The notes below the pieces were generated by a model. That model was not told the origin of the DNA. It searched no databases and saw only the letters and a program-made list of their open reading frames with translations. From Myxococcales bacterium (GTDB taxonomy: Bacteria; Myxococcota_A; UBA9160; SMWR01), in the NCBI GenBank assembly GCA_022571825.1, contig JACZXC010000223.1:1-5595 (forward strand): a stretch of DNA of 5,595 nt, in the 5' to 3' direction. Within the stretch, counting starts at the first letter, position 1. Each line of letters opens with the position of its first letter. Shown in pieces: positions 1-4,979 of the stretch. The position numbers and the translations under genes are program-made.

Positions 1-187
1 GCATGTGATCGAGCGCCTCGGCGCCGGTGCCGCCGTCGAGGGCGAGGCTGATCTCGAAGGCGAGGTGAGTGCGGTCGGCGTCGTCGAGGAGCTGGCGGAG
101 AGCCGCAAACGCGCGGCGCCACTGGGGTCGGTACCGACGCGGTCGGCGTTCGATGTCGATCTGGAGCGCGGGACGGGCCCTGGTCAT
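1..187 (-). CDS. Coq4-like ubiquinone biosynthesis protein, N-terminal part (runs off the left edge)
   Basis: On the minus strand an ATG at 187-185 opens a frame that stays open to base 1, giving the first 62 residues of a protein. It has a basic N-terminus (about residues 1-20), then an amphipathic helix with the sequence YRPQWRRAFAALRQLLDDAD (19-38), then HLAFEISLALDGG. This pattern of an RAxxALRxLLxDxDxT helix followed by FEIxxALDG resembles the start of Coq4 family proteins, which organise ubiquinone biosynthesis enzymes. The match is to the family pattern as I remember it; no catalytic part lies inside the window. The start is well supported: a GAGGAG Shine-Dalgarno (194-199, minus strand) sits six bases upstream, and the ATG overlaps the stop codon of the upstream regulator fragment as ATGA. 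The two genes are therefore probably co-transcribed and translationally coupled. A different small helical protein remains possible. Confidence 0.55.
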   Translation of the reverse strand, partial: MTRARPALQIDIERRPRRYRPQWRRAFAALRQLLDDADRTHLAFEISLALDGGTGAEALDHM

Positions 188-675
188 GCGCTGCTCCTCT
201 TCGGCTCGGCGGCAATCACAGGGACGGGACCTTCGAAAGCGTCGGGCAACGCGACCGCGACGCTGCCGAGAAACACGTCGGAGGCGCGCCGCATGCGCGC
301 CTGGAGCGACTCGGAAGCGTCGTCGTACAGCCAGTGGGCGATCGTCCCGAACACGAGGCTGTCGCACGCCAGGGCGAGGTCTTCGGGGGTGTGGTCGCGT
401 GTCAGCTCGTCGCGCGCCTGGCCGCGCGTCAGCAGGTGCAGCAGTCGGTCGAGGGCGAGCTGTCGCGCCCGGTACGCGACACCGCCCTCGAGGAGCCCGA
501 CCGTGAGCAGCGCGATCTCGCGGAACACGCCGCGGTAGAAGCGGGGGTCCGACTCGATCCCCGCGCCCATCGTCTCGAACAGCAGGCGGATGAGGACAGG
601 TACCGGCGTGAAGCCGGAGATCCCCCACGGGGATCTCACACGAGCCGACGCTCCGTCCTGGACCCGTGCCATCAC
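184..675 (-). pseudogene. TetR-type regulator, C-terminal ligand-binding remnant lacking its HTH domain
   Basis: The open frame (163 codons from a GTG at 675) has two unlike parts. Residues from about 24 on (bases about 606 to 187) look like the C-terminal all-helical ligand-binding and dimerisation domain of TetR/AcrR regulators: PVPVLIRLLFETMGAG, DPRFYRGVFREIALLTVG, a long RARQLALDRLLHLLTRGQA helix, then DLALACDSLVFGTIAHWLYD and a final RRASDVFLGSVA helix. The first 23 residues do not resemble a helix-turn-helix and lie antisense to a transporter coding segment. The DNA-binding head, normally about 50-60 residues ending in the YFxSKExLF-type motif, is missing. There is no Shine-Dalgarno sequence before the GTG. 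The stop overlaps the Coq4-like ATG (ATGA). I infer a 5'-truncated gene that probably once autoregulated this operon. It could still make a headless dimerising protein, but that is speculation. The family call is from helix pattern only. Confidence 0.65.
194..199 (-). promoter_or_regulatory. Shine-Dalgarno site of the Coq4-like gene
   Basis: Read on the minus strand this is GAGGAG, six bases before the ATG at 187. It lies inside the last codons of the TetR-type fragment. It fixes the start of the left-edge gene and shows that this gene could be translated on its own even though the upstream regulator is broken. Confidence 0.6.
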
Positions 676-829
676 CTACGGACTGCCGGCCTGCGCGATC
701 GCCGGCCCCCGCTTCCTGATCCAGTCCTACTTCCTCAACTTCGCCACCGACGTGCTCCTGCTCGCGCCGGCAGTGATGCTCGCGGGAGGGGCCGTCGCGC
801 TCGGGCGGTTTTCGCGCGCGCTCGACTGA
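608..829 (+). pseudogene. MFS/GPH-type transporter, N-terminal fragment only
   Basis: A plus-strand frame (GTG at 608, or ATG at 590 inside the neighbouring regulator remnant) encodes about 73 residues. After a short polar lead, WTRAITYGLPACAIAGPRF runs into a membrane segment containing YFLNFATDVLLLAPAVMLAG and then AVALGRFSRALD before a TGA at 827-829. The layout Y-G-L-P-x-hydrophobic, F-x-TDV-x-LxPAV and R-x-x-x-x-x-D at the end of the second membrane segment is that of the first two helices of major facilitator transporters of the GPH (sugar:cation symporter) type, where R-x-x-DAxxDP normally follows. The coding signal stops exactly at that point. About 350-400 residues are absent, and reading on past the stop shows no transporter-like sequence because the convergent antiporter gene begins at 835. 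Its left edge coincides with the point where the TetR remnant loses homology. It is a remnant of a transporter probably once divergent from the regulator. Confidence 0.6.
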
Positions 830-834
830 TGGAA

Positions 835-2061
835 TCAGCGGCGGCGAGTCGGGAAGGGGCTGGAGAAGATCAGGGAGATCAACATCCTGCGGCGCACGCC
901 GCCTCCCGACACCAGCAGGGCCACGGTGATCGCGAGATACAGGCCGGTGAAGAGGTATCGGACCTCGGTGCTGGGAAAGGCGAACTGACCCAGGAAGAGC
1001 GCGGCGAGACTCAGGGCCTCGACCCGACTGAAGCGAAGATCGATGATGAACACGGCCGCCATCAATGATTGCGCCGAGGTGAGAAGCAGCTCCGCCACCT
1101 GTCGCTCGTCGAGGGGCAAACCACTCCAGGATCCGGCGGAAAGGGAAAAGGCGATGGGGATCGCGCCCACCAGAAGGGTCCACTGATTCACCTTCGAAGA
1201 GATCAGGGCGCCGATGCCCAGCGAGCCCCGGAGCCGCCACGCGAACAGGATTGCGATCAGAAACTCGGGCGACTCGGACGCCAGGGGAGCGATCCACTGG
1301 ACCAGGAGAAATTCGTCGATGACCTCGCTGGCGCGGCCGATCTCGACGAGACCGTCGGCGAAGGGCTGCGCGGCGGTGAAGATTCCGTAGGCCGCGTAGG
1401 CGAACAGCGCGACCACCCAGGACCTGCGCCCCCGGGTCTTGAACGTCCGGTCGATCAGGGCCGCCGGTCCCACCAGGGAGACCCACTCGGACTCACCGTG
1501 AGCCGCCGAGTAGGCGTAGAGCATGAAGATGACCAGGAGAACCGCGGCGTCCAAAAGATGGATCGTCCCGGACAGGGGAATCACGAAGGAGTAGAGGGTG
1601 GCCCACAGCAGGAAGCGGATCTCGAGGCGCTGGCGGGGGTGGATGACCAGATCGCGCCGCCCCGATCGGGCACAGGCAATCACTACGACCACCGCCCACC
1701 CGATGCCGATCAGCAGCCGATTCGCTCCGGTCATGTTGGCGACGGCGTACTGGGCGTACTCGAGGTTCTTTCCCGCGGTCCACGCGAAGTGAAGGTCGAT
1801 GGCGTACTCGGGCAACACGCTCACCAGGGCCAGCACCAGGATGGCCAGCGCCTGGGGAATGTCTCGTTCCGCCAGCTCCGTGGCCCAGGTCAACAAGAAG
1901 GCGCCGCCCAGAATCGCGACACCCGCGAGTGCGGCGACCCACTCCTGGGAGAGTGCCAGGCCCTCGAGCTGGTTGGCCACGATCCACGGCAGGGGCATCA
2001 ACGCCGCGCCGAGGAGCGCCAGGAAGTCGCGCCGGCGGGCGCGCGGAGCGGAGCCGGCCAT
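835..2061 (-). CDS. Sodium/calcium exchanger (CaCA) family membrane antiporter
   Basis: A 408-residue polytopic inner-membrane protein. About ten hydrophobic segments are visible, for example near residues 15-30, 42-60, 68-90, 116-130, 148-164, 167-184, 214-230, 252-275, 294-310 and 345-385. Two halves carry the paired alpha-repeat signature of the CaCA superfamily: repeat 1 with ALVSVLPEYAID (about 78-89, acidic E85) and repeat 2 with APLASESPEFLIAILFAWR (258-276, E266), each followed by a conserved polar helix (MTGANRLLIG at 110; ISSKVNQWTLLVG at 287). In known members the two glutamates coordinate the transported cation, so this probably exchanges Ca2+ or another cation against Na+ or H+. 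The exact ion cannot be told. The first repeat departs from the usual GNS/GTS-x-PE form. The ATG at 2061 overlaps the stop of the adenosine-kinase-like gene (TGATG), and no strong Shine-Dalgarno is seen, so translation is probably coupled. The frame is open further upstream, but that is inside the neighbour and out of frame with it. Confidence 0.85.
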   Translation of the reverse strand: MAGSAPRARRRDFLALLGAALMPLPWIVANQLEGLALSQEWVAALAGVAILGGAFLLTWATELAERDIPQALAILVLALVSVLPEYAIDLHFAWTAGKNLEYAQYAVANMTGANRLLIGIGWAVVVVIACARSGRRDLVIHPRQRLEIRFLLWATLYSFVIPLSGTIHLLDAAVLLVIFMLYAYSAAHGESEWVSLVGPAALIDRTFKTRGRRSWVVALFAYAAYGIFTAAQPFADGLVEIGRASEVIDEFLLVQWIAPLASESPEFLIAILFAWRLRGSLGIGALISSKVNQWTLLVGAIPIAFSLSAGSWSGLPLDERQVAELLLTSAQSLMAAVFIIDLRFSRVEALSLAALFLGQFAFPSTEVRYLFTGLYLAITVALLVSGGGVRRRMLISLIFSSPFPTRRR

Positions 2062-2996
2062 CAGAAGCTCGAGCCGAACTCCCGCTCGAAGCGGGCGCGG
2101 AAGGCGTCGAGATCGATCGACAGATTCTGCGGCCCCTCGACCTCGACCTGGAAGGCTCCCAGCAGGCTCCCCATGCGCCCGGCGGTTTCGAAGGGCAGCC
2201 CGTGCACGCGGCCGTAGGCGAGGCCCGCCCGATAGGCATCGCCGCATGCGGTTGGGTCCACCAACTTCACCGCCCGCACCGGGGGAATCTCGATCCGATC
2301 CTCGCCGCAACGGATGCTCGATCCGCGTTCGCCCAGGGTAATCACGACGGCCTCACAACGCGCCACGAGTTCGTCCTCGGTGCATCCGGTCTGTTGGAGG
2401 GTGAGCGCCCATTCGTAATCGTTCACGATGTAGGCGGCCGCCCCATCGATCAGCTCGAGCAGCTCCTCGCGATCGAGCATCGGCAGCCCATGACTGGGGT
2501 CGATGAAGGTGGGAACGCCCCGGCGCTTGAGGGTCCGGGCGTGTTCGATCATCGCCCGCTTGCCGTCGGCTGAAACGATGGCGAGGTCCAGGGCCTCGGT
2601 CACGTCCTCCGCGCTGGCTTCGTGGGCGCGGGCCATCGCGCCCTCGTAGAACGCCCAGATCTGATTGTCGTCGAGATCGGTGGTGACGAAGCCCTGGGCG
2701 GTGGGAACCTCATCCAGCACCCGGATCGCGCTTCGGCGGATTCCGTGGCGATCGAGCCACTCGGCGTAGGGACCGAAGTCGTTTCCGGCCGTGGCGAGGA
2801 TCAGCGGGTCCTCGCCCAGCAGCCGGAGATGGTACGCGATGTTCCCGGCCACTCCACCGAAGTGGGTCTTCAGGCTCTCGATGTTGAAGGAGACGTTCAG
2901 AATGTGGATCTTGTCGGGAAGGATGTGGTTCTTGAAGCGATCCGGAAAAACCATGACGTGGTCGAGCGCGATGGAGCCCGAGACCAGGATCGTCAT
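2061..2996 (-). CDS. PfkB-family sugar/nucleoside kinase, probable adenosine kinase
   Basis: A 311-residue cytoplasmic ribokinase-fold enzyme of normal family length. The N-terminal strand is followed by FKNHILPDKIHILNVSF (21-37), a segment I recognise from the proteobacterial adenosine-kinase-type branch. Next come the substrate-binding glycine motif FGGVAGNIAYHLRLLG (46-61), TTDLDDNQIWAF (105-116), FIDPSHGLPML (164-174), the NxxE motif N192-E195 that positions Mg2+ and phosphate, ITLGERGS (219-226), and the ATP-anion-hole motif DPTACGDAYRAG (247-258) with catalytic base D253. The likely reaction is ATP + adenosine to ADP + AMP, which would clear adenosine made when S-adenosylhomocysteine is hydrolysed. 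Sugar kinases in the same superfamily cannot be excluded. The start is secure: GGAGGT lies five bases before the ATG. It is the first gene of a minus-strand unit with the antiporter and is divergent from metF, consistent with a methyl-cycle role. Confidence 0.85.
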   Translation of the reverse strand: MTILVSGSIALDHVMVFPDRFKNHILPDKIHILNVSFNIESLKTHFGGVAGNIAYHLRLLGEDPLILATAGNDFGPYAEWLDRHGIRRSAIRVLDEVPTAQGFVTTDLDDNQIWAFYEGAMARAHEASAEDVTEALDLAIVSADGKRAMIEHARTLKRRGVPTFIDPSHGLPMLDREELLELIDGAAAYIVNDYEWALTLQQTGCTEDELVARCEAVVITLGERGSSIRCGEDRIEIPPVRAVKLVDPTACGDAYRAGLAYGRVHGLPFETAGRMGSLLGAFQVEVEGPQNLSIDLDAFRARFEREFGSSF

Positions 2997-3001
2997 GGCG
3001 T

Positions 3002-3007
3002 ACCTCC
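3002..3007 (-). promoter_or_regulatory. Strong Shine-Dalgarno of the adenosine-kinase-like gene
   Basis: On the minus strand this reads GGAGGT with a five-base spacer to the ATG at 2996. It is a near-perfect anti-16S complement. It shows that the organism does use Shine-Dalgarno initiation, which makes its absence before metF and the ImuA-like gene informative. Confidence 0.75.
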
Positions 3008-3016
3008 GGCCGGCGC

Positions 3017-3045
3017 AGTCTCGCCGCCTCGGCCATGAGCGTCAA
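3017..3045 (-). promoter_or_regulatory. Candidate sigma-70-type promoter of the kinase/antiporter unit
   Basis: On the minus strand TTGACG (3045-3040, five of six to the -35 consensus) is followed after 17 bases by GAGACT (3022-3017, three of six to the -10 consensus). The predicted start of transcription near 3010 would leave a short leader containing the GGAGGT site. The weak -10 makes this a tentative call. Its -35 lies over the place where the divergent metF promoter would have its own -35 region, so the two promoters may compete. Confidence 0.35.
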
Positions 3046-3063
3046 TGGTCCGGGGATGAGTGG

Positions 3064-3076
3064 TAGACTCTGACCG
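3064..3076 (+). promoter_or_regulatory. Candidate -10 element for leaderless transcription of metF
   Basis: TAGACT (3064-3069) matches the -10 consensus at the key positions T1, A2 and T6, plus A4. It ends six bases before the GTG at 3076, so transcription would begin at or next to the start codon. No Shine-Dalgarno lies in the twelve bases before the GTG. The -35 position (about 3041-3046, GTCAAT) is poor. Confidence 0.35.
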
Positions 3077-3933
3077 TGCGCATCGCGGACGCATACGGCC
3101 GGGGCCGGCCCGTCTTCTCCTTCGAGTTCTTTCCACCGAAAACCGACAAGGGGTTCGCGGCGCTGTATCGGACGGTGACCGACCTCAAGCGCCTGAATCC
3201 CGATTTCGTTTCCGTGACCTGGGGCGCCGGCGGCTCGACCCGCCGCAAGACCCTCGAGATCGTGTTGAAAATCCAGCGGGATATCGGCGTCACCGCGATG
3301 GCGCATCTGAGCTGCATCGGCTCGACCCGGGACCAGCTGACCGAGACTCTCGACCGCCTGGACGAGGCGGGTATCGAGAATCTGCTCGCCCTCGGCGGCG
3401 ATTGGCCACCCGACTACCGGCCACCCCCGGGTGCCTTCGTCTACGCCAACGAGCTGACCGGGTTCATCCGCTCGCGTTGGGGATTCTGCCTGGGTGGTGC
3501 CTGCTACCCCGAAACCCACCGGGCCGCGCCCAGCCCGGAGGTCGACCTGGAGAATCTGGTGCGGAAGGTGAACGCCGGCTCCGACTTCCTCATCACCCAG
3601 CTATTCTTCGACAACGCCGACTACTTTGCGTTCGTCGAGCGCGCCCGCGACGCGGGTATCGGGGTCCCGATCGTCCCCGGAATCATGCCGATCATCAGTG
3701 CCGCCAGCGCCCGTCGCATGACCTCGTTGGGCGGCGGACGAATGCCGCCCGAGCTCGAGAGATCCCTGGCCGACGTGGAGCATGACGACGCCCTCACCAT
3801 GCAGGTGGGCGTGGAGTGGGCCACGCTGCAGTGCCGGGAGCTCCGCGAGCGCGGCGTTCCGGGCATCCATTTCTATACCCTCAACAAGTCGCTGGCGACA
3901 CGGAGCATCTTCCAGAGCCTGCTGGAAGGATGA
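3076..3933 (+). CDS. metF: 5,10-methylenetetrahydrofolate reductase (MetF)
   Basis: A 285-residue cytoplasmic FAD enzyme that reduces 5,10-methylene-THF to 5-methyl-THF, the methyl donor for methionine synthase. This is the short bacterial form: a single TIM barrel without the C-terminal SAM-regulatory domain of eukaryotic enzymes. Visible landmarks are VFSFEFFPPKTDKG (13-26) with catalytic E17, FVSVTWGAGGSTR (44-56), MAHLSCIGST (75-84), the FAD-proximal aspartate D109 in LLALGGDWPP (103-112), GGACYPETH (140-148), SDFLITQLFFDN (169-180) with substrate-contacting Q175, VPGIMPI (200-206) and the closing GIHFYTLNKS (263-272). The usual ALRGD reads ALGGD here, so the arginine is glycine (G107). 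A TAG at 3064-3066 leaves GTG 3076 as the only standard start, and no Shine-Dalgarno is visible. It is the first gene of a unit with the purN-like gene (4-base overlap) and is divergent from the adenosine-kinase-like gene. Confidence 0.95.
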   Translation: MRIADAYGRGRPVFSFEFFPPKTDKGFAALYRTVTDLKRLNPDFVSVTWGAGGSTRRKTLEIVLKIQRDIGVTAMAHLSCIGSTRDQLTETLDRLDEAGIENLLALGGDWPPDYRPPPGAFVYANELTGFIRSRWGFCLGGACYPETHRAAPSPEVDLENLVRKVNAGSDFLITQLFFDNADYFAFVERARDAGIGVPIVPGIMPIISAASARRMTSLGGGRMPPELERSLADVEHDDALTMQVGVEWATLQCRELRERGVPGIHFYTLNKSLATRSIFQSLLEG

Positions 3934-4568
3934 CCGCGCGCGCCCTCCAGCCGCCGCTGCGGATCGGCGTCCTCCTCTCCGGCGAGGGTACCAGCCTCGA
4001 GAACCTGGCCGAGTGCATCGACGCCGATGGCGCGCTGGCGGAAATTGTCGTCGTCGTCGCTTCGAAGCAAAAGGCCGGCGGACTCGAGCGGGCGCGCCGC
4101 CGCCGGATTCCCGCGGTGGCGGTACCGCGCAAGCGGCATCCCGACGTCGGGGCCTTCAACGACGCGCTCCACGCCATCCTGGAGGAACACGGCGCCGACT
4201 TCGTCGCCCTGCTGGGTTTTCTCTCGCCCTTCGAGACCCGCGGAAGATTCGACGGTCGCGCGATCAACGTCCACCCCGCCCTGATTCCCGCGTTCTGCGG
4301 CAAGGGATTCTACGGCAGCCGGGTGCACGCGGCGGTGCTGGAGTCCGGGGTCAAGGTCACGGGAGCGACGGTGCACTTCGTCGACGCCCACTACGACCAC
4401 GGGCCGATCATCCTCCAGGAAGCGGTCCCGGTTCGGGACGACGACACGCCGGAGACCCTCGCCGAACGCGTCCGAGCCGCCGAGCGCCGCCTGGTCCCCG
4501 AAGCGATCCGGCTCTTCGCCCAAGGGCGCCTCAGCATCGACGGCCGCCGGGTTCGGATCAAGTCGTAG
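3930..4568 (+). CDS. purN: Phosphoribosylglycinamide formyltransferase (PurN-like)
   Basis: A 212-residue formyltransferase-fold protein of the usual PurN length. Role: transfer of the formyl group from 10-formyl-THF to GAR, the third step of de novo purine synthesis, in the cytoplasm. Landmarks: RIGVLLSGEGTSLENL (11-26), the phosphate-binding N-terminal loop; FVALLGFLSPF (91-101); AINVHPALIPAFCGKGFYG (111-129) with catalytic N113 and H115; VTGATVHFVDAHYDHGPII (143-161) with catalytic D156; and ILQEAVPV after it. All three catalytic residues match the N-H-D set of E. coli GART. The CGKGFYGSRVH segment is the variant seen in some non-enterobacterial PurN groups. The ATG overlaps the metF stop (ATGA) with an AAGG just before it, so translation is coupled. 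The pairing puts two folate one-carbon enzymes on one mRNA. Another formyltransferase of this fold is possible but less likely. Confidence 0.88.
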   Translation: MTARALQPPLRIGVLLSGEGTSLENLAECIDADGALAEIVVVVASKQKAGGLERARRRRIPAVAVPRKRHPDVGAFNDALHAILEEHGADFVALLGFLSPFETRGRFDGRAINVHPALIPAFCGKGFYGSRVHAAVLESGVKVTGATVHFVDAHYDHGPIILQEAVPVRDDDTPETLAERVRAAERRLVPEAIRLFAQGRLSIDGRRVRIKS

Positions 4569-4571
4569 ATC

Positions 4572-4590
4572 CCCGAGGCTCGGGTTGTAT
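4572..4590 (+). terminator. Weak candidate intrinsic terminator after purN
   Basis: Four bases after the purN stop, CCCGA (4572-4576) pairs with TCGGG (4580-4584) around a three-base loop, followed by TTGTAT. The stem is short and the T-run is interrupted, so partial read-through into the next gene is likely. Confidence 0.3.
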
Positions 4591-4616
4591 GCTCGCGGGA
4601 ACGCGGAATGAGATGG

Positions 4617-4621
4617 GGAGG
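4617..4621 (+). promoter_or_regulatory. Shine-Dalgarno fixing the start of the ABM-domain gene
   Basis: GGAGG lies nine bases before ATG 4631. An in-frame ATG at 4613 overlaps this site and has no comparable site of its own, so 4631 is the better start. Confidence 0.6.
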
Positions 4622-4630
4622 CTCGGGGAG

Positions 4631-4936
4631 ATGGCACTGTTCATCGCGATGAACCACTTCAGCGTCGATCCCGAGCGCGGGGCGGACTTCGAGGCACACT
4701 GGAGCCAGCGCGAGAGTACCCTGGCCGAAGTGCCCGGCTTTGTGCGCTTTGCTCTGCTCCGAGGCGACGAGCCGGGGAGCTACATCTCGCACACGACCTG
4801 GGAGAGTCGCGGGGCCTTCGAGGCGTGGACCCAGTCCGAGGCCTTCCGCAAAGTCCATGCCCAGGCCCGGACTCCCCAGGGCATCCTTCGGGGCCCGCCG
4901 CGCCTGAAGCTGTTCGAGGGCGCCCTCGAGCAGTAG
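4631..4936 (+). CDS. Antibiotic biosynthesis monooxygenase-domain protein, IsdG/HmoA-like
   Basis: A 101-residue protein forming one ferredoxin-like ABM domain and probably working as a dimer in the cytoplasm. It opens with ALFIAMNHFSVDPERGADFEAHW (2-24), continues with STLAEVPGFVRFALLRGDE (29-47) and YISHTTWESRGAFEAWTQSEAF (51-72), and ends with LKLFEG. N8, W67 and H76 fall at the positions of the Asn-Trp-His triad of IsdG/IsdI-type heme-degrading monooxygenases, where the histidine binds heme iron. That supports, but does not prove, heme binding or heme degradation; many ABM proteins of this pattern have unknown substrates. No signal peptide or membrane segment is seen. It lies 62 bases after purN on the same strand, possibly expressed by read-through. 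No iron-uptake genes are adjacent in this window. Confidence 0.8.
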   Translation: MALFIAMNHFSVDPERGADFEAHWSQRESTLAEVPGFVRFALLRGDEPGSYISHTTWESRGAFEAWTQSEAFRKVHAQARTPQGILRGPPRLKLFEGALEQ

Positions 4937-4943
4937 ATTTCAG

Positions 4944-4973
4944 TTGACATAGAAGCGAAAGAAAGACGAAAAT
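4944..4973 (+). promoter_or_regulatory. Candidate promoter of the RecA/ImuA-like gene
   Basis: A perfect -35 hexamer TTGACA (4944-4949) is followed after 18 bases by GAAAAT (4968-4973, four of six to the -10 consensus). It sits in a short AT-rich stretch unlike the rest of the window, between the ABM gene stop and GTG 4980. Transcription would begin within a base or two of the GTG, which makes a leaderless mRNA likely. Two CGAAA words (4956-4960 and 4967-4971), spaced one helical turn apart, flank and overlap the -10 and could be part of an operator. Confidence 0.5.
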
Positions 4974-4979
4974 TGGGGT

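Noticed and set aside
5..538. Long plus-strand open frames over the Coq4-like and TetR regions
   Set aside because: Low-complexity Arg/Ser/Ala-rich translations antisense to frames with clear protein-family patterns; typical GC-rich shadow frames.
1069..2217. A 382-codon plus-strand open frame opposite the antiporter
   Set aside because: Its translation is hydrophilic Gly/Gln/Asp-rich with no family pattern, and it is the exact complement of well-formed membrane helices.
2997..3075. A SAM or SAH riboswitch upstream of metF or the kinase
   Set aside because: Only 79 bases separate the divergent genes, with no room for a known SAM/SAH aptamer and no matching paired elements seen.
2622..3519. 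Open frames on both strands across the kinase/metF intergenic region, including a 269-codon minus-strand frame
   Set aside because: They cross two recognised genes and the promoter region, and read as shadows of the PfkB and MetF coding frames.
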